Shown one piece after another: positions 25,698 through 34,759 of a stretch of DNA of 38,937 nt (position 1 is the first letter of the stretch; each line of letters begins with the position of its first letter). This DNA is from Thalassolituus alkanivorans (lineage in GTDB: Bacteria; Pseudomonadota; Gammaproteobacteria; Pseudomonadales; Oceanobacteraceae): contig NZ_JAJAEL010000005.1 in NCBI RefSeq assembly GCF_020447205.1, positions 166,641 through 205,577 on the forward strand. Reading direction: 5' to 3'. The notes beneath the pieces were generated by a model. The model did not search any database. It was not told the origin of the DNA and saw only the letters and a list, made by a program, of their open reading frames with translations. The translations under genes and the position numbers were made by a program.

Positions 25698-25735
25698 AGC
25701 CCGCTGCCTGAACCTGAAGGTCAGGGCAGTGGGCT
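25698..25735 (-). terminator. Strong hairpin just downstream of the third aconitase gene
   Basis: AGCCCGCTGCCTGA pairs with TCAGGGCAGTGGGCT (one mismatch, one bulge) around a 9-nt loop, starting 19 bp past the stop. There is no T tract on the minus strand, so it may stabilise the 3' end or act as a weak terminator. Confidence 0.5.
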
Positions 25736-25753
25736 GATTCCCTCAAAAGCTAA

Positions 25754-28546
25754 TTAGATAGCTTTCAGAGGGATGGCTGGACGAGCCAGGTCTTTTGACG
25801 GTGGAGCGAAAGAAGTCAGGTTGATACCGTCAACCGCTGCTTTGTACTCTTCCAGAGTCGGGAAGCGACCCAGGATAGTAGACAGAACAACCATTGGGGT
25901 AGAACCCAGCAGAGACTCACCTTTCTTCTCTGCGCTGTCTTCTACAACACGGCCTTGGAACAGACGGGTAGAAGTTGCCAGAACGGTGTCACCGGCTTCG
26001 GCTTTTTCCTGGTTACCCATACACAGGTTACATCCAGGACGTTCCAGGTACAGTTGGTTTTCGTACTTGGTACGGGCTGCTTCTTTCGGATGTGCATCAT
26101 CGAAAATGAAGCCAGCGTATTTCGCCAGAATGTCCCAGTCGCCTTCGGCTTTCAGCTCGTCAACGATGTTGTACGTTGGTGGCGCTACAACCAGTGGTGC
26201 CTTGAACGTGATAGGACCGTTCTTTTCCAGGTTACGCAGCATGGCAGCGATGATCTGCATGTCGCCTTTGTGAACCATGCAAGAACCAACGAAGCCCAGA
26301 TCCACTTTACGGCCATCGTAGTAAGAAGCCGGACGGATTACGTCGTGGGTGTAACGCTTGGATACGTCTTCGTTGTTTACGTCCGGGTCAGCAATCATTG
26401 GTTCGTCGATGGCGTCCAGGTCTACCACAACTTCGGCGTAGTACTTGGCGTTGTCGTCCGGAGCCAGAGCTGGCTCTTCACCAGACTGGATGCCAGCAAT
26501 ACGCTTGTCAGCCAGATCGATCAGACCTTTCAGCATGCCAGCTTCGTTGTCCATGCCTTTGTTGATCATGATCTGGATGCGGGACTTGGCCAGTTCCAGA
26601 GACTTGATCAGGGTGTCATCGGTAGAAATACAGATAGAAGCTTTCGCTTTCATTTCTGCAGTCCAGTCGGTGAAGGTGAAGGCCTGGTCAGCCAGCAGGG
26701 TACCGATCTGTACTTCGATTACACGACCCTGGAATACGTTTTCGCCGTTGAACTGCTTCAGCATCTGCGCCTGAGTAGCGTGTACGATGTCACGGAAGTC
26801 CATGTGCGGCTTCATCTGGCCTTTGAAGGTTACTTTCACAGACTCTGGGATCGGCATTGCTGCTTCACCAGTCGCCAGAGCGATAGCAACGGTACCGGAG
26901 TCCGCACCAAACGCCACACCTTTAGACATACGGGTGTGAGAGTCACCACCGATGATGATCGCGCGGTCGTCCACAGTAATGTCGTTCAGTACTTTGTGGA
27001 TTACGTCGGTCATTGAGTGGTAAACGCCTTTCGGGTCACGTGCAGTGATTACGCCGAATGCGTTCATGAAGGCCATCAGCTTAGGCGTGTTGGCCTTGGC
27101 TTTGTTGTCCCATACAGAGGCAGTGTGACAGCCAGACTGGAAGGCACCATCAACGCTTGGGGAGATGGTCGCAGCGGCCATAGATTCCAGTTCCTGACAG
27201 GTCATAGGACCAGTGGTGTCCTGAGAACCTACGATGTTCACTTTAACGCGAACATCAGAACCGGCGTGCAGAGGGGTCTTGGACTTAACGCCGACGGCAT
27301 TGCGGTTGAAGATTTTTTCAACAGCAGTCAGACCCTGACCTTCGTGAGAGATTTCTTTAGATGAGGCGTAAACAACCGGTGCTTCAATGCCCAGGGTTTC
27401 AGCAGCAAAAGTCTGGATCTTTTTACCGAAGGTTACGGCGTAAGAACCGCCGGCTTTCATGAATTCCACTTTTTGTGGGGTGAAAGCAGAGGCTACGTCA
27501 ACCAGTACATTGCCTTCGCTGTCGAGCAGTTTCTTGGCTTTGGTGTCGATGGTCAGAACGGTGCCGGTCTTAACAGAGTAGGCTTCTTCCAGTACCGGGT
27601 CGCCGTTGGCGTCACGTACGATGTTGCCGTTTTCGTCTTTCTTCTGTACCCAGTTTTTCAGGTCCAGACCGATACCGCCGGTTACGCCTACAGTAGTCAG
27701 GAAGATAGGCGCGATACCGTTAGTACCGGCAACCACAGGACGGTTGTTAACGAACGGGATGTATGGAGAGGTTTTTTCACCGGCCCACAGTGCCACGTTG
27801 TTTACACCGGACATACGGGAAGAACCTACGCCCATGGTGCCTTTCTCAGCGATCAGCATGATTTTAGCGTCTGGGTTTTCTTCGCCCATTTTTTTGATTT
27901 CTTGCTGAGCTTCAGGAGAAATCATGCACAGGCCGTGCAGTTCACGGTCAGCACGGGAGTGAGACTGGTTGCCCGGAGACAGTAGGTCGGTAGAGATATC
28001 GCCTTCAGCAGCGATGTAGGTGATAACCTTAATTTTCTCTGGGATGTCGTCCAGCTTGGTGAAGAATTCTGCTTTTGCGTAGCTTTCCAGAATGTCTTTA
28101 GCAATGGCGTTGCCAGCTTTGAAAGCGTCAGCCAGACGGCTGGTGTCGGCTTCGTACAGGAATACCTGAGACTTCAGAACTTCGCCGGCAGCGGCGTTGT
28201 TGGCATCGTCAGACAGCGCGATGTCCAGCAGGGCTTCAACAGAAGGGCCGCCTTTCATGTGAGACAGTTGCTCTAACGCGAATTCCGGAGTGATTTCAGC
28301 AACGGTTTCTGCACCGGTTACGATGTCTTTCAGGAACTTAGCTTTAACGCCTGCAGCAGGGGTAGTACCTGGCAGAGTGTTGTAGATGAAGAAGTTCAGA
28401 GAGGCTTCACGCTCTGCATTGCCGGTATCTTTGATCTGGGCAATGATTTCAGACAGCAGTTCTGCGCTATCGATTGGTTTTGGGTGTAAACCCAGCTCGT
28501 TCTTACGAACCTCAATTTCTTTCAGATATTCTGAATACAGACTCAT
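25754..28546 (-). CDS. Second, long AcnB-type aconitase (aconitate hydratase / 2-methylisocitrate dehydratase)
   Basis: 930-aa AcnB-superfamily enzyme with the domain order of AcnB but strongly diverged from the neighbouring 867-aa copy. The [4Fe-4S] ligands are intact: Cys756 (GSCMVHKGD), Cys839 and Cys842 (CNLC). [39 protein letters not shown] and ATSTRLFQGR are also conserved. Its length and features such as the extra WVQKKDENGNIVRDANG segment resemble the long form annotated in Bacteroidetes and some marine gammaproteobacteria. The start at 28546 has AGAGGG 6 nt upstream; a longer ATG at 28561 does not. It may serve the TCA or methylcitrate cycle; the in vivo substrate is unknown. Confidence 0.92.
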   Translation of the reverse strand: MSLYSEYLKEIEVRKNELGLHPKPIDSAELLSEIIAQIKDTGNAEREASLNFFIYNTLPGTTPAAGVKAKFLKDIVTGAETVAEITPEFALEQLSHMKGGPSVEALLDIALSDDANNAAAGEVLKSQVFLYEADTSRLADAFKAGNAIAKDILESYAKAEFFTKLDDIPEKIKVITYIAAEGDISTDLLSPGNQSHSRADRELHGLCMISPEAQQEIKKMGEENPDAKIMLIAEKGTMGVGSSRMSGVNNVALWAGEKTSPYIPFVNNRPVVAGTNGIAPIFLTTVGVTGGIGLDLKNWVQKKDENGNIVRDANGDPVLEEAYSVKTGTVLTIDTKAKKLLDSEGNVLVDVASAFTPQKVEFMKAGGSYAVTFGKKIQTFAAETLGIEAPVVYASSKEISHEGQGLTAVEKIFNRNAVGVKSKTPLHAGSDVRVKVNIVGSQDTTGPMTCQELESMAAATISPSVDGAFQSGCHTASVWDNKAKANTPKLMAFMNAFGVITARDPKGVYHSMTDVIHKVLNDITVDDRAIIIGGDSHTRMSKGVAFGADSGTVAIALATGEAAMPIPESVKVTFKGQMKPHMDFRDIVHATQAQMLKQFNGENVFQGRVIEVQIGTLLADQAFTFTDWTAEMKAKASICISTDDTLIKSLELAKSRIQIMINKGMDNEAGMLKGLIDLADKRIAGIQSGEEPALAPDDNAKYYAEVVVDLDAIDEPMIADPDVNNEDVSKRYTHDVIRPASYYDGRKVDLGFVGSCMVHKGDMQIIAAMLRNLEKNGPITFKAPLVVAPPTYNIVDELKAEGDWDILAKYAGFIFDDAHPKEAARTKYENQLYLERPGCNLCMGNQEKAEAGDTVLATSTRLFQGRVVEDSAEKKGESLLGSTPMVVLSTILGRFPTLEEYKAAVDGINLTSFAPPSKDLARPAIPLKAI

Positions 28547-29069
28547 TAGCGACCCTCTCAAAGCCTCAGTTGCAACGTATGGGCACTTTAGTCAGCAACG
28601 AGGGATTGTATTCCGTTCTGACTAAGTACCATTAAGTAAGAAGGTAGTTTCCTGAACAGACGATCAGCCCATGCAGGGAGCTACCCTTTCTATAATGGCG
28701 CGGAGTATACCGGAATTATGGCGTCAGGCGCATTAGTCCCCCTGATGTGCATTATTCATAGAAGTTATGTGTGTCAGGTCCGATATTTTCCCGGTTTATC
28801 AGTGTATCCGGATGGCGGCGGATCTGATCGTCGGGGGCTTTCTGTGGTTTCTTTTTGCTGTTTTTGTGTGTTGTTGGATGTGCATTGGCGGGGGAAATAC
28901 AGTTTAGCCGCGACCTTTGTGGCAGCTCTGGTTATCCTGAATTTTGTTGTCCTGAATTTGGCACAAAAGGCCTGCTCCGGGCCATTGAGCAACAGGTATA
29001 GTCAGTAAAAACAATAAGCCCGGCCTCAGCCGGCTATTCAGCAGCCAGAACAACAGCCAGGAAAACAGC
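28547..29069. other. Intergenic region between divergent acnB-like and molybdopterin oxidoreductase genes
   Basis: About 520 bp. It must hold promoters for both divergent genes. TATACT on the minus strand (near 28710) is a possible -10. GGATTGTAT at 28603-28611 matches one half of the acnA palindrome. A plus-strand frame at 28718-29008 (96 aa) and a smaller one at 28812-28907 (31 aa) each encode hydrophobic stretches in different frames, but neither has a Shine-Dalgarno, so I do not call a gene. Confidence 0.5.
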
Positions 29070-31205
29070 ATGACTATTCAGACGCACAAACGCACCTGCA
29101 GCCTGTGTGAGGCTACCTGCGGTATCGAAATCCGTTACGACGATAAAACCGGTGATATCGAGTCCATCAAAGGGGACAAGTCTGATCCGTTCAGTCGTGG
29201 CTATATCTGCCCGAAGGCCACCGCATTGCAGGATCTGCATAACGATCCTGACCGCTTGCGTAAACCGCTGAAAAAAACCGCCTCCGGCTGGCAGGAAATT
29301 CCCTGGTCACAGGCGCTGAATGAAGCAGCGGAAGGTTTTCGCCGTATTCAGGCCGGGCACGGACGTGATGCAGTGGGCAGTTATCTTGGCAATCCCAGTG
29401 TTCACAATTACGGCAATATGATTTTTGGCCCGTTGCTGCTCAAGCAGCTGGGCTCGAAGAACAAATTCTCCGCGACCTCGGTTGATCAGCTGCCGCACCA
29501 TATGGCCAGTTTGCATATGTTTGGCCATCAGCTGCAGATTCCGGTGCCGGATATTGACCGTACCGATTTTCTGATCGTGATGGGCGGTAATCCGCTGGCG
29601 TCAAACGGCAGCCTGATGACGGCGCCGGATATTAAAAACCGCCTGAAAGCCATTCGTGAACGCGGCGGCAAGATTCTGGTGATCGACCCGCGCCGCAGCG
29701 AGACGGCTGGCGTTGCTGATGAGCACTGGTTTATCCGTCCGGGGCAGGATGTGCTGCTGTTGCTGTCGCTGCTCTATGTCTTTACCCATGAACTGAGTGC
29801 ACAGCTGCCGGCGCTGCCGGACTATATCGACAGTGCCGATCTGGCCGGACTGTGTGCCCCTTATGCGCCGGAAAATACCGCTGCACGCACCGGTATAGAG
29901 GCCGCTCAGGTGCGGGCGCTGGCAGCGCAGTGGCTGCAGGCAAAATCGGCGGTTTGCTATGGCCGTATGGGCGTGTCGGTACAGCAGTACGGTGGCCTGT
30001 GCCAGTGGCTGATCAATGTGCTGAACATTGTCAGTGGCAATTTTGATCGTGCAGGCGGGGCGATGTTTACCTCACCGGCGGTGGATATTGTTGGCATTAC
30101 CGCCGCGCAGGGCGGGCGCGGACATTTTGACCGCTACCGCTCGCGGGTACGGAATCTGCCGGAATTTGGTGGCGAGCTGCCGGTGGCGGTGCTGGCCGAA
30201 GAAATCCTGACACCGGGCAAAGGGCAGATCCGGGCGATGCTGACGGTGGCCGGTAATCCGCTGCTGTCTACGCCCAACAGCCGCCAGCTTGAACGTGCCT
30301 TTGACTCTCTCGATTTTATGGTGTCGGTGGATTATTTCCTCAATGAAACCAGCCGCCATGCCGACCTGATTCTGCCGCCGTGTGGCCCGCTGGAGCGTGA
30401 TCATTACGATGTGATCTTCAACGCGCTGGCAGTGCGCAATGTGGCCAAATACTCGACGGCTTTGTTTAAACCCAAAGCCGGCGTGCTGCAGGACTGGCAG
30501 ATTCTGCTCGAACTCACTAAACGACTGAACCGCGGCGACCTGAAAAAGCGCCTGATCAACCGCCTGACCTGGGCGGTGATGGGCTGGCTTAAGCCTGAAG
30601 GCGTGCTGAATAAGATGCTGAAAAGCGGCAAGAGCGGGCTCGACCTGAATGCCCTGAAGAAGCAGCCCGAAGGTATTGATCTCGGTGCACTGCAGCCGGT
30701 GATGCCAAAGCGGCTGTTTACCCGCGATAAGCGCCTGAATCTGACCCCTGATGTGTACCTGAAGGCTCTGGCGGAGGTTGCCTCTGAACTGCAGCAGCCG
30801 TTGCTGACGGGTGATCAGTTGTTGCTGATTGGCCGTCGTCATATCCGCTCCAACAACTCCTGGTTGCATAACAGTCAGCGTCTGGTGAAGGGCAAAAGCC
30901 GCTGTACGCTGATGCTGAATCCGGCGGATGCGGAGCGACTGGGTATCGCCGATGGTGTCAGTGTGCGGGTCAGCTCCCGTGTCGCCGAGCTGGAGGTGGT
31001 GGCCGAGGTCAGTGATGAACTGATGCCCGGTGTGGTCAGTATTCCCCACGGCTGGGGGCATAACGTGCCCGGTATCCGTCTGCGTCAGGCACAGCAGGTG
31101 GCCGGAGTTAACACCAACGACCTGACCGATGATCAGCTGCTGGATGGCCTGACCGGTAACGCGGCACTGAATGGTGTGGCGGTTACATTAACGGCTGTGG
31201 CCTGA
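29070..31205 (+). CDS. Molybdopterin (bis-MGD) oxidoreductase of the BisC/formate-dehydrogenase-like family
   Basis: 711-aa cytoplasmic Mo/W-bis-MGD enzyme (COG0243). The N-terminal [4Fe-4S] motif is Cys10-x2-Cys13-x3-Cys17...Cys47, followed by PKA with the conserved lysine. MGGNPLASNGS (~residues 172-182) is in the usual metal-ligand region. Later blocks include VIDPRRSETA, DRAGGAMF, VSVDYFLNETSRHADLILPP and the C-terminal molybdopterin dinucleotide-binding domain (IPHGWGHN). There is no Tat signal, so it acts inside the cell. It is probably a stand-alone catalytic subunit, as no electron-transfer subunit is adjacent. The substrate cannot be assigned. Confidence 0.88.
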   Translation: MTIQTHKRTCSLCEATCGIEIRYDDKTGDIESIKGDKSDPFSRGYICPKATALQDLHNDPDRLRKPLKKTASGWQEIPWSQALNEAAEGFRRIQAGHGRDAVGSYLGNPSVHNYGNMIFGPLLLKQLGSKNKFSATSVDQLPHHMASLHMFGHQLQIPVPDIDRTDFLIVMGGNPLASNGSLMTAPDIKNRLKAIRERGGKILVIDPRRSETAGVADEHWFIRPGQDVLLLLSLLYVFTHELSAQLPALPDYIDSADLAGLCAPYAPENTAARTGIEAAQVRALAAQWLQAKSAVCYGRMGVSVQQYGGLCQWLINVLNIVSGNFDRAGGAMFTSPAVDIVGITAAQGGRGHFDRYRSRVRNLPEFGGELPVAVLAEEILTPGKGQIRAMLTVAGNPLLSTPNSRQLERAFDSLDFMVSVDYFLNETSRHADLILPPCGPLERDHYDVIFNALAVRNVAKYSTALFKPKAGVLQDWQILLELTKRLNRGDLKKRLINRLTWAVMGWLKPEGVLNKMLKSGKSGLDLNALKKQPEGIDLGALQPVMPKRLFTRDKRLNLTPDVYLKALAEVASELQQPLLTGDQLLLIGRRHIRSNNSWLHNSQRLVKGKSRCTLMLNPADAERLGIADGVSVRVSSRVAELEVVAEVSDELMPGVVSIPHGWGHNVPGIRLRQAQQVAGVNTNDLTDDQLLDGLTGNAALNGVAVTLTAVA

Positions 31206-31222
31206 GATCAGTACTCCATGAG

Positions 31223-31259
31223 TTGTGGCAATTGTCATTCTTGATGGCAATTGCCACAA
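31223..31259. other. 12-bp perfect inverted repeat between the oxidoreductase gene and pdxB
   Basis: TTGTGGCAATTG (31223-31234) and CAATTGCCACAA (31248-31259) form a perfect 12-bp stem with a 13-nt loop, 33 bp before the pdxB GTG. No T tract follows, so it may be a regulatory site or an mRNA structure rather than a terminator. Confidence 0.7.
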
Positions 31260-31291
31260 TGGCGCCTTCCTGTTGAAAAGAGCGGACCCCA

Positions 31292-32434
31292 GTGCACATA
31301 GTTGCGGACGAAAACATTCCCCTGTTAAACGAATTCTTTGCGGATTTTGGCGAGATCACTCTGGTTGAAGGGCGCAGTATGACGGCGGCGGATGTCGCAG
31401 ACGCCGACATTCTGCTGGTGCGTTCTGTTACCCGGGTGGATGCGCAGTTGCTGGCCGGCAGCAAGGTAAAATTTGTCGGCACGGCGACCATCGGCACCGA
31501 TCATATTGATCAGGATTATCTGCAGGAAGCCGGAATCGGTTTCAAAAGCGCACCGGGCTGCAATGCGCAGGCGGTGGTCGATTATGTGCTGAGCGCGCTC
31601 AGTGTATTGGTGGACGAGCGCGGTATCGGCTTTACCGATGTCAGTGTCGGCATTGTCGGTGTGGGAAATGTGGGTCTGCTGCTGCGCCGCCGTCTGGAAG
31701 AGATGGGCGTGACCGTGCTGGCGGTTGATCCGTTCAAAGACCCGGAAGAGGTGGGTGAGCTGGTTACGCTGGACGAAGCCCTGCAGGCCGATGTGGTAAC
31801 GCTGCATACGCCGCTGACCCGTGATGGCGAACATCCGACCTGGCACCTGATTGATCAGCAGCGTCTGGCGCAGATGAAGCCGGATGCCAGTCTGATCAAC
31901 GCCGGTCGTGGTGCGGTGGTCGATAACGCCGCATTACTCGAGCATATGCAGAATAACCGCGATTTTGAGGCGATTCTGGATGTCTGGGAAAACGAACCTG
32001 AGCTGGACCTGAACCTGATGCACCGTTGTCTGCTGGCAACGCCGCACATTGCCGGCTACTCGCTGGACGGCAAAATGCGCGGCACCGAATATGTGTATCA
32101 GGGGTTGTGTGAGTTTTTCGGCTTGCCGGTACGGCGCAAACTGGCGCAGTTTTTACCTGAGCCGGGTGTTAAACGGGTAAATTTCTCCGATCAGGTGCCG
32201 GTTCATCAGGCATTGCGCACTGCTATTCGTGCGGCGTATGAAATCCGTGTTGATGACGGTGTAATGCGTACGGCGATGAAGCGCTCGGATAACCTCAAGG
32301 CAACCTTCGATCAGTTGCGCAAACATTATCCGCTGCGCCGTGATATTCCGACCTTGCGGGTTGGTGTTCCGGCCAAGTGTCATGACCTGCATGAAGCATT
32401 AAGTGCCGCGGGTTTTGATGTGCGTACTAAATAA
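31292..32434 (+). CDS. pdxB: Erythronate-4-phosphate dehydrogenase
   Basis: 380-aa NAD-dependent 2-hydroxyacid dehydrogenase that oxidises 4-phosphoerythronate in de novo pyridoxal-phosphate synthesis. It has the PdxB N-terminus (MHIVADENIPLLNEFF), the Rossmann glycine motif VGIVGVGNVG, catalytic-region blocks NAGRGAVVD, WENEP and TPHIAGYSLDGKMRGT, and the PdxB-specific C-terminal dimerisation domain. Length equals E. coli PdxB (378 aa). The start codon is GTG (31292) with a weak upstream Shine-Dalgarno. It ends at a strong bidirectional terminator. PLP supply is relevant to the aminotransferase gene downstream, though that gene is on the opposite strand. Confidence 0.94.
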   Translation: MHIVADENIPLLNEFFADFGEITLVEGRSMTAADVADADILLVRSVTRVDAQLLAGSKVKFVGTATIGTDHIDQDYLQEAGIGFKSAPGCNAQAVVDYVLSALSVLVDERGIGFTDVSVGIVGVGNVGLLLRRRLEEMGVTVLAVDPFKDPEEVGELVTLDEALQADVVTLHTPLTRDGEHPTWHLIDQQRLAQMKPDASLINAGRGAVVDNAALLEHMQNNRDFEAILDVWENEPELDLNLMHRCLLATPHIAGYSLDGKMRGTEYVYQGLCEFFGLPVRRKLAQFLPEPGVKRVNFSDQVPVHQALRTAIRAAYEIRVDDGVMRTAMKRSDNLKATFDQLRKHYPLRRDIPTLRVGVPAKCHDLHEALSAAGFDVRTK

Positions 32435-32450
32435 ATTTGCTGCAGAGCTC

Positions 32451-32487
32451 ACATAAAAAAACCGCGCAATGCGCGGTTTTTTTATGT
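32451..32487. terminator. Bidirectional intrinsic terminator (pdxB / hypothetical gene)
   Basis: A perfect 17-bp inverted repeat: ACATAAAAAAACCGCGC and its complement around loop AAT, with A and T runs on both sides. It serves the convergent genes pdxB (+) and 32499-32936 (-). Confidence 0.93.
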
Positions 32488-32498
32488 CTGCCGTCTGC

Positions 32499-32936
32499 TC
32501 AGGCCTGATGACTGAGCAGGTAGTCGCGAACCAGTTCGCCTATCCAGAGTGAATCGCCCTGCAATCGGGCAAATTCCAGCACCTGAAACACCGGTGTAAT
32601 ATCGCCGGAGTGTTCAATGCTCTCAGCATCGCCGCGCAGTGATTGCGGCAGGGCGGGTGCTATAAGGCGGGTAAAGGCTTTGCTGGTGAGGACAAAATCA
32701 TCTACCGAATCCTGACGGTTAATGGCACCGAAACGGATAAAACCTTCTTCTTTCAGCCACTGCACTGCGCCAAGGGCAGCGAGGTGGCGGGGGCTGTGCA
32801 GGCCAAATTCGTCAACGGTATCCGGGCCTGAAATATCTTCGATAAACAGCGTTTGCTGACGCGGAAATGCGCGGAAACCACTCAGCAGAGTGGTTGCACA
32901 ATCTTTGTAAAAATCGTCGATATGAACGTCGAGCAT
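32499..32936 (-). CDS. Conserved hypothetical protein coupled to alaA
   Basis: 145-aa soluble protein without a recognised domain name. It has a small winged-helix-like look in GLHSPRHLAALGAVQWLKEEGFIRFG followed by VLTSKAFTRL, reminiscent of helix-turn-helix folds, but I cannot assign function. Its ATG overlaps the alaA stop by 1 nt (TGATG on the minus strand), so the two are translationally coupled. Similar genes of unknown role are common in gammaproteobacteria. Confidence 0.75.
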   Translation of the reverse strand: MLDVHIDDFYKDCATTLLSGFRAFPRQQTLFIEDISGPDTVDEFGLHSPRHLAALGAVQWLKEEGFIRFGAINRQDSVDDFVLTSKAFTRLIAPALPQSLRGDAESIEHSGDITPVFQVLEFARLQGDSLWIGELVRDYLLSHQA

Positions 32937-34153
32937 CAGAGCTGGCGGTAGCTTTCAAAAAACTGCTTGGTTTTGCCAAGAGCCAGTGTCAGGTCTTCCG
33001 GACGTGGCAGGAACACCACGCGGAAGTGATCCGGATAAGGCCAGTTAAACGCTGTGCCGTGTACAATCAGAATTTTCTGTTGCTCCAGTAAGTCGAGCAC
33101 CAGACGTTCATCGTTGCGCACGTTGAATTTTTTCGCATCGACTTTCGGGAAGCAGTACAGCGCGCCCTGCGGTTTAACACAGCTGATGCCGGGAATATCG
33201 TTGAGCATTTCCCAGGCAATATCACGCTGCTGGCACAGGCGTCCGCCCGGTGCGACCAGATCGTCGATGCTCTGATAGCCACCCAGTGCGGTCTGAATAG
33301 CGTACATCGCCGGCACGTTGGCGCACATGCGCATAGAGGCCAGTAATTCCAGGCCTTCGATGTAGTCGCGGGCTTTGTGTTTGGCGCCGCTGATAATCAT
33401 CCAGCCGGAGCGGAAACCGGCCAGGCGGTAATTTTTCGACAGACCGTTAAAGGTCACAATCAGCAGGTCATCGGCCAGTGATGCGGTCGATACGTGCTCA
33501 ACTTCATCGTACAGAATCTTGTCGTAAATCTCGTCGGAGAACACGATCAGGTTATTCTGGCGGGCGATTTCCAGCATCTGCAGCAGCATTTCCTGCGGAT
33601 ACACGGCGCCGGTCGGGTTGTTCGGATTGATCAGTACCAGTGCACGGGTTTTATCGGTGATTTTGGCGCGCATATCATCAAGATCCGGCTGCCAGCCAGC
33701 ACCTTCGTCACAGATATAATGCACGGCACGGCCACCGGCGAGACTGACGGCGCCGGTCCAGAGCGGGTAGTCCGGTGCCGGTACCAGCACTTCGTCGCCG
33801 TTATTCAGCAGGCCCTGCATGGCCATAACGATCAGTTCGCTGACACCGTTGCCGACGATGATGTCTTCAATGCCAACGTTCTGAATATTCTTTTGCTGCG
33901 CGTACTGCATGATGGCTTTGCGTGCAGAAAACAGGCCTTTGGAATCGGCGTAACCTTCGGAATCCGGCAGGTTATAAATAACGTCCTGAATGATTTCCTC
34001 TGGCGCATCCAGGCCGAAAGGCTTGGGGTTGCCGATGTTCAGTTTCAGAATCCGGTGGCCTTCTTCTTCCATGCGTTTGGCGGCTTGCAATACAGGTCCA
34101 CGCAAATCGTAAAACACATTAGCCAATTTGTTGGATTTAAGAATTTCCTGCAT
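32936..34153 (-). CDS. alaA: Glutamate-pyruvate (alanine) aminotransferase AlaA
   Basis: 405-aa fold-type I, PLP-dependent aminotransferase, closely similar throughout to E. coli AlaA (YfbQ). It makes alanine from pyruvate and glutamate. PLP-binding features are INPNNPTG (175-182), SDEIYDKILYD with Asp207/Tyr210, Schiff-base Lys240 in FNGLSKNYR, and the arginine in GFRSGW. The ATG at 34153 fits the YfbQ N-terminus (SNKLANVFYDLRGPVL); an in-frame ATG at 34255 would run over the msrB start. Divergent from msrB by 94 bp. Confidence 0.95.
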   Translation of the reverse strand: MQEILKSNKLANVFYDLRGPVLQAAKRMEEEGHRILKLNIGNPKPFGLDAPEEIIQDVIYNLPDSEGYADSKGLFSARKAIMQYAQQKNIQNVGIEDIIVGNGVSELIVMAMQGLLNNGDEVLVPAPDYPLWTGAVSLAGGRAVHYICDEGAGWQPDLDDMRAKITDKTRALVLINPNNPTGAVYPQEMLLQMLEIARQNNLIVFSDEIYDKILYDEVEHVSTASLADDLLIVTFNGLSKNYRLAGFRSGWMIISGAKHKARDYIEGLELLASMRMCANVPAMYAIQTALGGYQSIDDLVAPGGRLCQQRDIAWEMLNDIPGISCVKPQGALYCFPKVDAKKFNVRNDERLVLDLLEQQKILIVHGTAFNWPYPDHFRVVFLPRPEDLTLALGKTKQFFESYRQL

Positions 34154-34247
34154 GGAAGTCGCACTGCCTTTGTTGAAAGGAAAAAGAAAGCTGGCATGAT
34201 ACTCCTCAGATCGATGCTTCGAAAGTGGCTTATCAGGAGATCCGTCA

Positions 34248-34646
34248 ATGAGCAAAGTAAATAAAACGGCCGAAGAGTGGCGGAAAGAACTGGATGCCGA
34301 AACCTACCGGGTAACGCGCGAAGCCGGAACGGAAGCGCCTTTTACCGGCCGCTATCACGACTGCAAAGACCCGGGTGTCTATCACTGCGTGTGTTGTGGT
34401 GAAGCGCTGTTTTTATCCGATACCAAATTTGATTCCGGCTGCGGCTGGCCGAGTTTTTTCCAGCCGCTGTCCGATGATGTTATCGAAGAGCGTATGGATA
34501 CCAGCCATTTTATGGTGCGCACCGAAGTGCTGTGCCAGAACTGTGGGGCGCATCTGGGCCATGTGTTTACCGATGGTCCGGCTCCCACCGGATTGCGTTA
34601 CTGTATTAATTCGGTGTCGCTGGATCTGAAGAAAGACAGCGATTAA
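34248..34646 (+). CDS. msrB: Peptide-methionine (R)-S-oxide reductase
   Basis: 132-aa MsrB, which reduces methionine-R-sulfoxide in proteins. Zn-binding cysteines are Cys47/Cys50 and Cys96/Cys99. The catalytic Cys119 is in RYCINS, and Cys65 in SGCGWPSF sits where resolving cysteines occur. AGGAG lies 8 nt before the ATG. It is cytoplasmic, as there is no signal peptide. It is followed by a terminator and then a glutathione peroxidase gene, forming an oxidative-repair neighbourhood. Confidence 0.96.
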   Translation: MSKVNKTAEEWRKELDAETYRVTREAGTEAPFTGRYHDCKDPGVYHCVCCGEALFLSDTKFDSGCGWPSFFQPLSDDVIEERMDTSHFMVRTEVLCQNCGAHLGHVFTDGPAPTGLRYCINSVSLDLKKDSD

Positions 34647-34678
34647 ACCCCGGGCCGTTGCTGGCCGGAAAGGTTATT

Positions 34679-34706
34679 AAGGGCAGGTGATACTTGCCCT
34701 TTTTTA
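34679..34706 (+). terminator. msrB intrinsic terminator
   Basis: AAGGGCA (34679-34685) pairs with TGCCCTT (34695-34701), and a T run follows. Confidence 0.8.
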
Positions 34707-34759
34707 CCGATAAATATATTGTGCGCAATACTATTTTGAAAAATTAAAAGGAGAGGTTT

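Noticed and set aside
28718-29008. 96-aa hydrophobic frame, and a 31-aa frame at 28812-28907, upstream of the molybdopterin oxidoreductase
   Set aside because: Hydrophobic stretches appear in two different frames, no Shine-Dalgarno is present, and the region must hold divergent promoters; insufficient support for a gene.
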